Below, piece after piece: positions 42,380 to 51,503 of a stretch of 64,000 bases of DNA (positions are counted from its first letter, which is position 1; each line of letters starts with the position of its first letter). Position numbers and translations under genes: made by a program. The notes beneath the pieces are model-generated. The model made no database searches, was not told the origin of the DNA, and saw only the letters and a list, made by a program, of their open reading frames with translations. The DNA comes from Actinomycetaceae bacterium MB13-C1-2 (lineage in GTDB: Bacteria; Actinomycetota; Actinomycetes; Actinomycetales; Actinomycetaceae), in assembly GCA_035621235.1 (NCBI GenBank), contig CP141731.1, positions 744,001-808,000 of the forward strand, written 5' to 3'.

Positions 42380-43921
42380 GTGCGCGCGTTGCAGTCAGCA
42401 CTTGACGCTGACGGCCTCATAAGAAAGATGGAGTCTGATTTGGAAAACCTAATCGCCGAGGCCGAATCCGGTGTCGCAGAGCTGTCGAAGCGGCGAGACG
42501 ATCGCTGGCATCCAACCTTCCATATCGCACCTGTTGCTGGCTGGATGAACGATCCAAATGGCCTATCCTTCTTCAACGGTCGCTACCAGGTCTACTTCCA
42601 ACACCATCCTCTAAGCGGCACGCCCGGACTTATGTATTGGGGACACGTTTCTTCACCCGACCTGATCACCTGGTTCCACGAGCCCATTGCCCTCGCCCCG
42701 TCAATGGAAGAGGACAGAGACGGAGTCTTCTCTGGGTCCGCCGTTGTCGATGCCAATAACGTGCTCCACGCCTACTACACGGGACACAGGTGGCGAAACG
42801 GCATCGACGGAAAAGATGACAGCCTGGAAGTACAGATGATGGCCACCTCTCATGACGGCGTGAGGTTCGAGGACAAGCAGGTCATCATCTCTCCCCCGAC
42901 TGACATGCCCCACTTTCGCGACCCTAAGGTCTGGAAAATGGGTGATATCTGGTACATGATCCTAGGAGCTTCCTCTGACAAGAACCGTGGTGAAGTCTGG
43001 CTCTACACTTCAACAAACATGACCGACTGGGAATTCCATTCGGTACTATTTCGAGACCCAGACCCGAACGTGTTCATGCTCGAATGCCCTGATCTTTTCC
43101 CGTTGGGCGACAAATGGGTTCTGGTGTACGGCCCCATGGGCAAAACTCCCACTGGTTACCAGTCCCGGAATGGCCACAATGCTGGTTACGTGGTAGGGAA
43201 CTGGGCTCCGGGAAAGACGTTCTCTCCTCTCACGCCCTATCACCCTGTCGACTGGGGTCATAATTTTTACGCACCTCAGACCTTTGAGTCTCCAGACGGT
43301 CGCCGCATCATGTTTGGCTGGATGGGTTCGTTCACATACGTCGCGCCATACCCCAGCGAAGATGGATGGAACGGACAGCTAACTCTTCCTCGAGAGCTTC
43401 GACTGAATGAAGATATGACTCTGACTTCATCACCGATTGGCGAAGTCAATCAACTTCGTGTGGCAACCCACGACTTCGGCGCGTTAATTGTTCCCGAAAA
43501 CACCTCGATTGTTCTTGTTGAGGATGCAGGGCCGGTGGAGATCGAAGTAGTCATAGACTCGACGCGTTCAACATCGGAAAGAATTGGGTTGCTCGTTCAC
43601 AAGACTCCCGACGGATCCCACGTCTTCGTCGGGTACGACGACCTCTCCGGCCGCGTCTTCCTCGATAGGCGACTCACGGGCAACGGAGACCGCGGATGCC
43701 GCTCAGCGCCCTGCAGTCGAGGAGAACAACTAGAACTCAGGATCTTCGTGGATAACGGGTCCGTTGAGGTTTACGCGAACGGCGGTCAGAGCGTCCTCTC
43801 ATCAATGAGCTTCCCAACCTCCGGCCCTCGGTCAATCGAGATTTCGAGCGAATCGGGTGAGATAGCGATCGACTCCTTGAAGATCCATCGGGTTGGCACT
43901 ATCTGGGAGCCTACGAATTAA
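42380..43921 (+). CDS. GH32 beta-fructosidase (intracellular), first copy
   Basis: Glycoside hydrolase family 32 enzyme that releases fructose from sucrose, kestoses, inulin- or levan-type oligosaccharides. The nucleophile block WMNDPNGLSFFNG, the FRDPKVW stabiliser and the acid/base ECPDLF are all present, followed by a C-terminal beta-sandwich (residues ~350-513). No signal peptide, so it acts on imported sugars. GTG 42380 gives 513 residues; ATG 42428 (MESDLENL) aligns better with the paralogue at 60168 but has no better ribosome site. Long identical DNA runs with 60168-61652 (for example around 42582 and 60310) suggest duplication. Confidence 0.93.
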   Translation: MRALQSALDADGLIRKMESDLENLIAEAESGVAELSKRRDDRWHPTFHIAPVAGWMNDPNGLSFFNGRYQVYFQHHPLSGTPGLMYWGHVSSPDLITWFHEPIALAPSMEEDRDGVFSGSAVVDANNVLHAYYTGHRWRNGIDGKDDSLEVQMMATSHDGVRFEDKQVIISPPTDMPHFRDPKVWKMGDIWYMILGASSDKNRGEVWLYTSTNMTDWEFHSVLFRDPDPNVFMLECPDLFPLGDKWVLVYGPMGKTPTGYQSRNGHNAGYVVGNWAPGKTFSPLTPYHPVDWGHNFYAPQTFESPDGRRIMFGWMGSFTYVAPYPSEDGWNGQLTLPRELRLNEDMTLTSSPIGEVNQLRVATHDFGALIVPENTSIVLVEDAGPVEIEVVIDSTRSTSERIGLLVHKTPDGSHVFVGYDDLSGRVFLDRRLTGNGDRGCRSAPCSRGEQLELRIFVDNGSVEVYANGGQSVLSSMSFPTSGPRSIEISSESGEIAIDSLKIHRVGTIWEPTN

Positions 43922-43932
43922 CTGCAAACGAA

Positions 43933-43970
43933 GGGGCTTGTGGATGCGTAACTCCACATCCACAAGCCCC
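43933..43970. terminator. Bidirectional terminator between GH32 and GH13 genes
   Basis: A 14-bp perfect stem (ggggcttgtggatg, 43933-43946, with catccacaagcccc, 43957-43970) and a 10-nt loop separate convergent transcription units. Confidence 0.85.
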
Positions 43971-44020
43971 GGTTCGCTACATGGCCGCACCCGATTTACG
44001 CGTGTGCAACACTCATGCCG

Positions 44021-45700
44021 TCACCTGCGTAGCCAGACCGTCGTCTCCCCCGGAATTGTTCCGTTATCGGGCAGCGGCAAAGAAGCGAGAGCCACCTCGT
44101 CCTCGCCTACTAGAAGAGGCTTTGCCTCGGAACCAAAGTTCGCTACGACTCGCCACCCGTTTGCACGCCGGAACGAAAGAAGGTCCTGGTCCCCGGTGTC
44201 AAGCCATTCCAGTTCCTCATCGGTCTGCAACTCCCGCCGGAGGGCGAGGGCTGCTCGGTACAGGTTCAGCATTGAGTTCGGGTCGGTATCTTCTACATCA
44301 GCCGCGTAGTCGGCAAACCATTCTGGCTGCGGAAGGTGTGATCCGCCCGCTCCGAACCCGAACGAGGGCGAGTCTGCCACCCATGGAATCGGAACCCGAC
44401 AACCGTCACGTCCAATCTCCTCCCCGTTGGTGCGGAAGAAGGTGGGATCTTGACGCTCCTCAGGAGCGATCTGAGCTACCTCGTGCAAGCCGAGTTCTTC
44501 ACCCTGGTAAATATACGTCGAACCCGGAAGCGCAAAGAGAACAAGGGTCGCCGCGCGCGCCCTGCGTAGACCCTGTTGCAGGTCGAGCTCCGGCTCAGAG
44601 CCGCCCGTGAGGAGCCAGTCAAACCCCGTACCGGACTGATGCAGAACCTTGCCCTCCTCGTCTCGCGGAGAGTTCGGCAGACCGTAACGAGTCGCATGTC
44701 GGACGACATCATGATTGGAAAGAACCCAGGTGCTGGAGGAACCCGACTTCGCCGCCAGATCGAGATTGTGCGAGACAATTCGTTTGAACTGTTTCGCATC
44801 GAAGTCGGCCTGCAGAAGGTCGAAGTTGAAGGCTTGCCCCAGGCTTTCGGGACTCGCATATCGCGCAATCCTGTCAGGATGCACCCAGGCCTCTGCTACC
44901 GCGGTACGAGGGGGATCATACGAGTTGAAAACCTTTCGCCATTCCGCGTAGATCTCATGTACATCATCACGATCCGTCGTTGGGTGATTCCCATCAACGG
45001 GGATTGCGTTCAGCTCTTCCCATGACGGAAGTCTTTCGGGCAGATCCTTAGCGAGGGCATTCGCCACGTCGATTCTGAATCCATCAACTCCGCGGTCGGA
45101 CCAGAACTTCAATGTCTTTACGAAGTCGGCCCTCACCTCCGCATTGTTCCAGTTCAGGTCCGGTTGCTCACGGGCGAAGGTGTGGAGATACCAGTAGCCG
45201 TCTCCAACGGGTGACCAGGAGGGGCCGCCGAAAACGGAGACCCAGTCAGCCGGAGCAATCTCGCCGCTCTCCCCGAGACCTTTTCTGAAGATATATCTGT
45301 CTCGCTCGGGCGAACCCGGACTCGCAGCAAGGGCCGCTTGGAACCACTCATGCTGATCAGAGGTGTGGTTTGGAACAATGTCTACCACCACCTTGATCCC
45401 GGCGTCATGGAGGGTTCGGACCATCTCGTCAAAATCCTCCAGGGTCCCCAACCGTGGATCGACATTTCGATAGTCGGCGACGTCGTACCCGCCATCGGCC
45501 AGTTCTGAGGGATAGAACGGACTGAGCCATATTGCGTCAACCCCGAGTCTTTTCAGATAACCGACTTTCTCAGTAATCCCGGCAATATCTCCCAGACCGT
45601 CTGCGTTCGAGTCAGAGAAACTTCGGGGATAAACCTGATAGACGACAGCTTGGCGCCACCACTCAGGAACGATTTCGGTCGCAACACTCAATGAAGTCAC
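44021..45700 (-). CDS. GH13 alpha-glucosidase
   Basis: Alpha-amylase-family enzyme (559 residues), of the alpha-glucosidase/oligo-1,6-glucosidase type. The four GH13 regions are seen: VVDIVPNHTSDQHEWF, GFRIDVANAL (nucleophile Asp), AVAEAWV (acid/base Glu) and LSNHDVVRH. No signal peptide. It is the last gene of the operon with the sugar ABC transporter and the GH32-like enzyme, suggesting an imported sugar with both glucose and fructose units, such as sucrose or a sucrose-based oligosaccharide. Confidence 0.93.
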   Translation of the reverse strand: MTSLSVATEIVPEWWRQAVVYQVYPRSFSDSNADGLGDIAGITEKVGYLKRLGVDAIWLSPFYPSELADGGYDVADYRNVDPRLGTLEDFDEMVRTLHDAGIKVVVDIVPNHTSDQHEWFQAALAASPGSPERDRYIFRKGLGESGEIAPADWVSVFGGPSWSPVGDGYWYLHTFAREQPDLNWNNAEVRADFVKTLKFWSDRGVDGFRIDVANALAKDLPERLPSWEELNAIPVDGNHPTTDRDDVHEIYAEWRKVFNSYDPPRTAVAEAWVHPDRIARYASPESLGQAFNFDLLQADFDAKQFKRIVSHNLDLAAKSGSSSTWVLSNHDVVRHATRYGLPNSPRDEEGKVLHQSGTGFDWLLTGGSEPELDLQQGLRRARAATLVLFALPGSTYIYQGEELGLHEVAQIAPEERQDPTFFRTNGEEIGRDGCRVPIPWVADSPSFGFGAGGSHLPQPEWFADYAADVEDTDPNSMLNLYRAALALRRELQTDEELEWLDTGDQDLLSFRRANGWRVVANFGSEAKPLLVGEDEVALASLPLPDNGTIPGETTVWLRR

Positions 45701-45705
45701 CCTTC

Positions 45706-47121
45706 CTAGGCATTCTTGTCGGGAGACAGATCGCGAGTTACTTCACCAAGACGAGGATTCACTAGCGAAATCGATCCGTCCTCCACCTCGATTCCTACCA
45801 AAGATCCGGCAGACTCGTTAATTCGGGCACTCAAGGCGATGTCATCCACGTAAAGAACCGCAACAGACTCATCGACAATAAGACGTAACCTGATCGGCCG
45901 GTCGGCAATGCCTTCGGGCAGGGGACGCTCAAGGCCCTTGTTGTCGTAGCGGTTCCATGGCCAATTGGGAAATCGGTCGAAGAACAGGCGATTCTCGTTC
46001 AGGTCAATCCGGTATCCGTACCAGTCGTCCGTCTCAGCATCGCCGTTAAACAGAAGGGTGAACTGACGAGTTCCCTCAGCTACCTCAATCTCTGCCTCGA
46101 ACCCGTAGGAACTACCCTTCGCGTCTGCCAGGATTTCCGTGTTCCTCGACCCCTCAGAAGCCAACGAACTGGCCGAAAGCGGCGCCGCATCGGCCATGAC
46201 TGCGGAGAAGAGTTCTTCGGGGGGAACCACACCGAGAGTTCCATCCTCCCGCTGAACAACTTCGTGAACTACTAGCGTGCCGCCCCACCACGAGGTGTTC
46301 GCATCAAGGTTGCCCTTCTTGTTTGCAACCCATCCGAAGAGGAACCGACGTTCACCGTCAGAGGCGCTCCTTGCCGCGTAGTATGCACGCCCATCGAAGG
46401 CATCGTCGAAGGGACGACGCCAAGGACCCTGGGCTGAATCACCCACGACGTAGACCGTCTTTGACCTGTCCGAATACTCAGTGGTGAGCAGATACCACTT
46501 GTCATCGATGCGGAACTCGTCCGGCATCTCGTGTCCCGTGTAAAGCCCCGGCGCGTAGAGATCACCCTCAAACTTCCAGTTCTTGGCATCCGATGACGAA
46601 AACCAGACGGTCGAACCGTTACGGAGGATCTTGGCTCCCTCTTTGCGCGTGCCCAGAATGAGCATCCACTGTCCTGCGTCCTCGTCCCAGAAAACGAACG
46701 GGTCTCGCCAATCCCCAAGGTCATAGCCAGGCTGGGGCGGCAGCTCAAATGCGCCTTCCTTTACCCAGTCGACAAGGTTGTCACTCGAAGCTCGCATCAG
46801 CACCTGGGTGGGCAGGCCCGAACCCTCGCGCAGATTGTTGAAACCCGTGTAGTTGGCGACGAATGAACTCTCGTTCTCCGCATAAACTGAGCCGGCGAAA
46901 ATGTACCGATCCGTCTCGTCGTCTGTTCCCCCCGGTATTACTTCGCCATGGTTCTCGAACGTAACGAAGTCGGGCGTGGTCTCAAGCGCCCAGCCGATCG
47001 GCACACTCAGGGGCGCATCGAGCGCGGGGTCTCTTTGGTGATACAGATAGTAGAGACCATCCCAATACATCGGCATGCAATCGCCAAATGCTCCATCGGT
47101 GGGTTCGTAGAAAATCTTCAA
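45706..47121 (-). CDS. GH32-like (clan GH-J) hydrolase with atypical nucleophile motif
   Basis: Five-bladed propeller enzyme of the GH32/GH43-like clan with a C-terminal sandwich (about residues 330-471). The RDP stabiliser is present (GDWRDPFVFWD). The usual WMNDPNG box is replaced by GAFGDCMPMYWDG, where the Asp could still be the nucleophile, and an HEMPDEF segment stands where the ECPD acid/base is expected. This matches a divergent subgroup often called GH32, whose substrate is not settled. No signal peptide. It lies between the permeases and the GH13 enzyme, five bases from the latter. Confidence 0.82.
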   Translation of the reverse strand: MKIFYEPTDGAFGDCMPMYWDGLYYLYHQRDPALDAPLSVPIGWALETTPDFVTFENHGEVIPGGTDDETDRYIFAGSVYAENESSFVANYTGFNNLREGSGLPTQVLMRASSDNLVDWVKEGAFELPPQPGYDLGDWRDPFVFWDEDAGQWMLILGTRKEGAKILRNGSTVWFSSSDAKNWKFEGDLYAPGLYTGHEMPDEFRIDDKWYLLTTEYSDRSKTVYVVGDSAQGPWRRPFDDAFDGRAYYAARSASDGERRFLFGWVANKKGNLDANTSWWGGTLVVHEVVQREDGTLGVVPPEELFSAVMADAAPLSASSLASEGSRNTEILADAKGSSYGFEAEIEVAEGTRQFTLLFNGDAETDDWYGYRIDLNENRLFFDRFPNWPWNRYDNKGLERPLPEGIADRPIRLRLIVDESVAVLYVDDIALSARINESAGSLVGIEVEDGSISLVNPRLGEVTRDLSPDKNA

Positions 47122-47170
47122 CTTATTTCCTTGTCATTTCTATGCTTTGAAGGCGAGGACGAGCTTTCGA

Positions 47171-48007
47171 TCAAGACTTGATCGAACCCGCCATGACGCC
47201 TCCGATAATCTTCTTTTGGAAGAACAGGTAAACAACGATCATTGGCAGAATCGCTAGCAAGTAGCTAGAGAACGCCAGGTTGTAGTTGGTTGTGAACTGA
47301 GACTGGAACACGTACTGCACCAGGGGCAGCGTTGCGTCCTTTGGATCTGTCAGTATCACCAGGGGTAGCAAGAAGTCGTTCCAGGCGGCTAGTCCCGTCA
47401 GAATTCCCACGGTGACGTTCACCGGACCCATGAGGGGGAAGATGATCTGCCAGTAAGTTCTCCACGGCCCAGCACCGTCCATGCTCGCGGATTCCTCGAC
47501 ATCCCTCGGGATACTGTGGACGTAGCCCGTGTAAATCAGCATGTTCAGGGGCAGGTTGTACACCACGTAGATGATGATTAGGCCGAACTGATTGTTGAGT
47601 TGAAGCGTGCTCATATACTTCACGAGCGGAAGCATCATGACCGCGAACGGAACAAACATGCCCGACATGATGTAGAGATAAGCCCCTTTAAACAGGCGCC
47701 GATCCAGATTTCTCGCAATGACGTACCCGATGATTGAGTTGGTGAGAATCGTCAGGATCACAGTTGGGATTGCGATGAGCGCGCTACTGGCGAATGCCCG
47801 CCAGAAGTTCGTCATCCTGATAGCGGTCGGAATGTTCTCCCAGTGCCACGTAGTTGGAAGTGTCCAGACACTATTGACCATGTCAGACGGTTCCTTGAAG
47901 GCCGTGACTACCGTCAGGTACATCGGTGCGATGATCGTGAGCGACGACAGAATCAAGGTAACCGTAACGATCCAGTTGGTACTTATCGCTGTGTTCTTGT
48001 TACTCAT
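47171..48007 (-). CDS. Sugar ABC transporter permease (MalG-type), first fructan locus
   Basis: Second permease of a carbohydrate importer of the CUT1 family, with six membrane helices and the EAA loop EESASMDGAGPWRTYWQIIFPL. Its start overlaps the preceding permease stop (ATGA-type). 278 residues, normal length. No ATPase gene lies in the locus, so a shared MsiK-type ATPase encoded elsewhere is likely. Confidence 0.93.
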   Translation of the reverse strand: MSNKNTAISTNWIVTVTLILSSLTIIAPMYLTVVTAFKEPSDMVNSVWTLPTTWHWENIPTAIRMTNFWRAFASSALIAIPTVILTILTNSIIGYVIARNLDRRLFKGAYLYIMSGMFVPFAVMMLPLVKYMSTLQLNNQFGLIIIYVVYNLPLNMLIYTGYVHSIPRDVEESASMDGAGPWRTYWQIIFPLMGPVNVTVGILTGLAAWNDFLLPLVILTDPKDATLPLVQYVFQSQFTTNYNLAFSSYLLAILPMIVVYLFFQKKIIGGVMAGSIKS

Positions 48008-48849
48008 GCGCGTTGCTCCCTTCCCCCGAGCCAGCGTTGCTGTGCAAACGACAACAGGGCGATGAGTAAGAAGAAGATGACCGCATTAGCCGACTGATAC
48101 GCGAACTGGCCACCAGCAAATCCGTTCCGGTAAATCTGGAAGGCCACGGATTGCGTTGAAGTTCCGGGACCACCATTGGTCAGCGCTATAACCAGGTCGA
48201 ACACCATTAGGAAGTTCTTTAGAGAAAGAACCATGTTTATGGTGAAGAACGGAGCAATCAAGGGAAACGTGACACTCCAGAACTTGCGCCATGACCCTGC
48301 ACCATCGATGGTCGCCGCTTCCATTACGTCCTCGGGGACTGTTTGGATACCCGCCAGATATAGGACGATCGTGACCGCGCAAGACTGCCATACTCCAACG
48401 ATCACGATTGCGATCCAAGCCTTGTCAGTTCCCAGGATGTTCTGGCTCAGACCACCTATCCCCATTTGCGGGAGAACCTGACCAAAAACAAACTTAAAGA
48501 CAAAACCGACGACGATAATCGGTAGGACCGCCGGGAGGAAGAAGGTAGCGCGTAGGGCGCCACGCATCTTGATCTTTGCTGAGAGACCAAGCGCGATGAT
48601 CAGACTGAGCACGTTACTCAAGACTGTCGCGATTACCGCATACGTGATGGTAAATCCGTAGGCCTGTCGTACTCCCGGATCGGTGAATAGTCTCTGGTAG
48701 TTCGCAATCCCGACGAAATCATAATCCCCGTATCCCCTGAAGTCTGTGAAGCTGTAGAAGAAGCCCGTCAGCATAGGGAAGGTGTGGAACAGGAAGAAGA
48801 CGATAAGCGCAGGAATGATTATTGCGAGCGAAAAGCGTTTATACCTCAT
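48004..48849 (-). CDS. Sugar ABC transporter permease (MalF-type), first fructan locus
   Basis: First permease of the CUT1-type importer (281 residues): six membrane helices, EAA loop MEAATIDGAGSWRKFWSVTFPL. A hairpin lies between it and the binding-protein gene, probably lowering permease expression relative to the binding protein. The ATG follows directly after the hairpin. Confidence 0.93.
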   Translation of the reverse strand: MRYKRFSLAIIIPALIVFFLFHTFPMLTGFFYSFTDFRGYGDYDFVGIANYQRLFTDPGVRQAYGFTITYAVIATVLSNVLSLIIALGLSAKIKMRGALRATFFLPAVLPIIVVGFVFKFVFGQVLPQMGIGGLSQNILGTDKAWIAIVIVGVWQSCAVTIVLYLAGIQTVPEDVMEAATIDGAGSWRKFWSVTFPLIAPFFTINMVLSLKNFLMVFDLVIALTNGGPGTSTQSVAFQIYRNGFAGGQFAYQSANAVIFFLLIALLSFAQQRWLGGREQRA

Positions 48850-48874
48850 ACTCAGTCCTCGTCTTAGGTGTGAG

Positions 48875-48906
48875 GGGGGTCTCCGAGAGCGCGATAGGAG
48901 ACCCCC
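48875..48906 (-). repeat. Intercistronic hairpin after the sugar-binding-protein gene
   Basis: gggggtctcc (48875-48884) pairs with ggagaccccc (48897-48906). It sits directly after the binding-protein stop, a common place for message-stabilising hairpins in ABC operons. Confidence 0.65.
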
Positions 48907-48914
48907 TCTAGCGC

Positions 48915-50180
48915 CTACTTGATTCCGAAGGATTCCCAGTTCTGCTGAAGGCTCGATAGGTAGCCATCGATATTGCCGCTGGTGAAGAGCTGCTGCGTTA
49001 CACCTGCATAGTCCGAGCCGACACCGAAGTAGGCATCGAGAGGAAGAGCGGTCCGGCCGGCCGTAACCCAGTTCTCGTAGATCGGTCGAACCGTCTCGTT
49101 GGACGGGGGAACGCCATCGCGAACTGAGTAGAGTGTCTGCTCATCGCTGTAAAGCTGCTGTGCTTCCTTGCTTAGGAGGAAGGTTAGGAACTTCTCCGCC
49201 GCTTCCGGGTTCTTCGAACCGACTGGAATACCGAGTAGCTGGTCTGGGCCGGAGACGATCTTGTTCTGTGCTTCATCATCGGTGCCCGGCCAACCGAATG
49301 CACCCAACTTCAGATCGGGGTTCAGCTCAAGCAGCGGTGCGATGGTCCAGTTCCCTTGGATGTAGAGCACGGATTCGCCGTTGGCAAAGGCAATGTTCCC
49401 ATCATCGTATGAACGCCCTGCCGCGTCGGGTTGTGCGTATGAGCTGAGTTCAACGATCTTCTCAGCGGTTTCACGCATCGCTTCTGAGTCTGCGAAGTTT
49501 GCGTTGCCGTCGCGTACGTCCTGAATGAAACCATCCGGACGAACCGACGCACTTATTCCATTACCCAATCCTTGCGCGGTCCACGCGTCGAGGATGGTGA
49601 AGTAGATGGGGGTCTCTCCGGCGGCCTTGATCGTGTCGAGCAGTTCGATGAACTCAGTCCACGTGTTCGGCTCTTCCAGGCCCAGAGCATCCCACTTCTC
49701 TTGGTTGTACAGAACGAATAGGGAGTTAACGGACATCGGCAGAGCATATGTCTGATCTGTGAGGCCCAGAAGTTGCATGTCGGTCAGAGCCTTCTCGTTG
49801 CTGACCTCCTTGACCGCCTCTGACCCGCTCAGATCCTGCAGAACCCCGCCAGCAACAAGTTGCGCGTAACTTTGCGATCCGAGTGCGGCCACGTCCGGGA
49901 CGTCACCACTGGCGAGGCGTGACTGGAAAACCGTCTCTGCTTCCGGGGCGTTTGTCTGAGTCACCTTAATATCCGGGTTCTGATCCTCGAACATATCGAT
50001 GAGCTTGTTATATGTGTCTACGGCTTCCCTCTTGTTCTGAAAGAACTCGATCTCTACCTGTCCGGCCGAGGCTTCACCGCTGGCAGGCGAGTCGCTACCC
50101 CCGGAGCTGCATGCAACGATTCCAAGCGAAAGTCCCACGACGCTTGCAGCTGCCACTACGTTTCGAACTTGACTCTTCAT
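48915..50180 (-). CDS. Sugar-binding lipoprotein of the first fructan locus
   Basis: Extracellular solute-binding protein of family 1 (421 residues), anchored through the lipobox IVACSSGG (Cys about 24). Typical CUT1 blocks include AAGETPIYFTILDAWT and NWTIAPLLELNPDLKLGAFGWPG. First gene of the operon SBP-permease-permease-GH32-like-GH13. A near-perfect LacI-type palindrome lies 82 bp upstream of the ATG. Substrate inferred as a fructose- and glucose-containing oligosaccharide. Confidence 0.92.
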   Translation of the reverse strand: MKSQVRNVVAAASVVGLSLGIVACSSGGSDSPASGEASAGQVEIEFFQNKREAVDTYNKLIDMFEDQNPDIKVTQTNAPEAETVFQSRLASGDVPDVAALGSQSYAQLVAGGVLQDLSGSEAVKEVSNEKALTDMQLLGLTDQTYALPMSVNSLFVLYNQEKWDALGLEEPNTWTEFIELLDTIKAAGETPIYFTILDAWTAQGLGNGISASVRPDGFIQDVRDGNANFADSEAMRETAEKIVELSSYAQPDAAGRSYDDGNIAFANGESVLYIQGNWTIAPLLELNPDLKLGAFGWPGTDDEAQNKIVSGPDQLLGIPVGSKNPEAAEKFLTFLLSKEAQQLYSDEQTLYSVRDGVPPSNETVRPIYENWVTAGRTALPLDAYFGVGSDYAGVTQQLFTSGNIDGYLSSLQQNWESFGIK

Positions 50181-50261
50181 TAAGTTTCTCCGTTTCGATC
50201 GACGCCCAAACGCTCTTCGGTTGGACCCGACATTTGATGCTACGCGTTCAGGTCTTCTTTA

Positions 50262-50277
50262 GCTCAATCGATTTAGC
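50262..50277. promoter_or_regulatory. LacI-type operator upstream of the first sugar ABC operon
   Basis: GCTCAATCGATTTAGC is palindromic except for one pair and has the central CG typical of LacI-family sites. It shares its layout with the operator at 42362-42377. Confidence 0.65.
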
Positions 50278-50377
50278 ATCGTTACCAAATCGTGATGGTG
50301 AGGGCTTCTTCCGAGTGACAAGGAAGGATGATTACCGGGATCAGGGAGGGAGTGATCTCCGCAATTGCCGACCACTG

Positions 50378-51044
50378 CTATGAGCGAGATAGTTTTGTAA
50401 TTAGCTCAAGTCTTGGGTCGATTGACTCGGACATCATTCGAATTTCACGCTCAGCGATCCCACTTCGACCAGAGATAGTGCGCCATTCAGACACCGAGTC
50501 GGCGACGTGTGCCATGACATGTTTCGCCTGTTGCTGAGAGAGGCTGCAATCCTCAGCCAAGGCCAGCAGCCCCTCGACCTCGTTGGGGAACGTGTCGGCG
50601 CCAGCAATAGAAGTGGAGCGACGCCGACCAAGCTCTGGCGTCGGATTGACATCAAATGCCGGGCTAAGGCTCCAGGCCGCTCGTGCAGCTAAGAACCCCA
50701 GATTGCGCAGGTGATCGTCCGTGTTACCAAGGACGACACTAGCAACCGTTCTGGTGAAGAGTTCGTGGAGATCGTTGCGGGGCGAGGGTGAAAGCTCACG
50801 GACCGCTTCCGCAACTTCCACGTAATCCGCGCTGTCGCCATCATTTGAACTGGTGGCTGTCATCGCGCTTATGTATGGAACGCGAACGTCAGGATCCTCC
50901 CCATCCCGATCGAATCTCCGCAAGAGAAGAACACTACGGTCTCCGACCTTAGTCAAGCGTCTAGTCGGTACACCAACCGCCGCGAGCTTAAGCAGATCGA
51001 GCGCCGTCTTCTCCCTTCGCCACAAATACATCGACGGTCGTCAT
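50378..51044 (-). pseudogene. hipA: hipA toxin kinase gene with out-of-frame internal deletion
   Basis: The original start is the ATG at 51044, overlapping the antitoxin stop as ATGA, and it begins MTTVDVFVA before running into a stop after 18 codons. The second half of HipA follows in another frame from 51031: EKTALDLLKLAAVGVPTRR, LLLRRFDR, YISAMTA, the catalytic-loop LGNTDDHLRNLGF and AFDVNPTPE. About 200 residues, including the autophosphorylation loop, are absent. The result cannot be a full HipA kinase. The remaining 217-codon frame could make a C-terminal fragment, but without a visible ribosome site. Confidence 0.82.
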
Positions 51045-51328
51045 CGCACGCGCTTTCTCGTTAGACTGTCTGCTCTCAACTTACCTATGTCGCCATTTAG
51101 GGGATCAATAGCATCAACTGTCTGGTCGAGGATTCCGATCGCCCGCAACACCTGCATCGTTGCGCCTAACGACACGCTTGGATCACCGGTCTCGACCTTC
51201 CGCACAGCATCGCGACCTATGTCGGCGCACTCAGCCACCTGTTGCGCGGTCAACCCGAGAACCATGCGCCACTCCCGGACATGATTCCCAAACTCGGTCA
51301 TCTCACGATCAATACGATAGCCACCCAT
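51041..51328 (-). CDS. hipB: XRE-family antitoxin (HipB-like)
   Basis: A 95-residue helix-turn-helix protein (MVLGLTAQQVAECADIGRDAVRKVETG) typical of HipB antitoxins, which bind and silence HipA and repress the operon. It is placed directly upstream of the hipA remains, with an ATGA overlap. GAGGGTGG precedes the ATG at 51328; an internal ATG (MTEFGNHV) is also possible. With the toxin broken it is probably an orphan regulator. Confidence 0.85.
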   Translation of the reverse strand: MGGYRIDREMTEFGNHVREWRMVLGLTAQQVAECADIGRDAVRKVETGDPSVSLGATMQVLRAIGILDQTVDAIDPLNGDIGKLRADSLTRKRVR

Positions 51329-51347
51329 GCCACCCTCATACTGTTAT

Positions 51348-51371
51348 ATATGCCGCGCATAAGCGGCATAT
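51348..51371. promoter_or_regulatory. Inverted repeat upstream of hipB (autoregulatory operator candidate)
   Basis: atatgccgc (51348-51356) and gcggcatat (51363-51371) are perfect arms with a 6-bp spacer, and further ATGCC/GGCAT elements follow to 51401. The position 20 bp before hipB fits binding by the HipB-like protein. Confidence 0.6.
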
Positions 51372-51503
51372 CTGGCCTTAATGCCGGCTATACAGGGCAT
51401 AGTTGAAACCATAAAGAACTTGCAAAGTAATCGATCTTCACCACTTTGAACGCCATTTGCAGCACGGCAACACCAACGCCCACGTACCCGGTTACAGATA
51501 GTC

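Noticed and set aside
50378-51031. A functional short HipA toxin
   Set aside because: The N-terminal half and the autophosphorylation loop are missing and the frame differs from that of the true hipA start.
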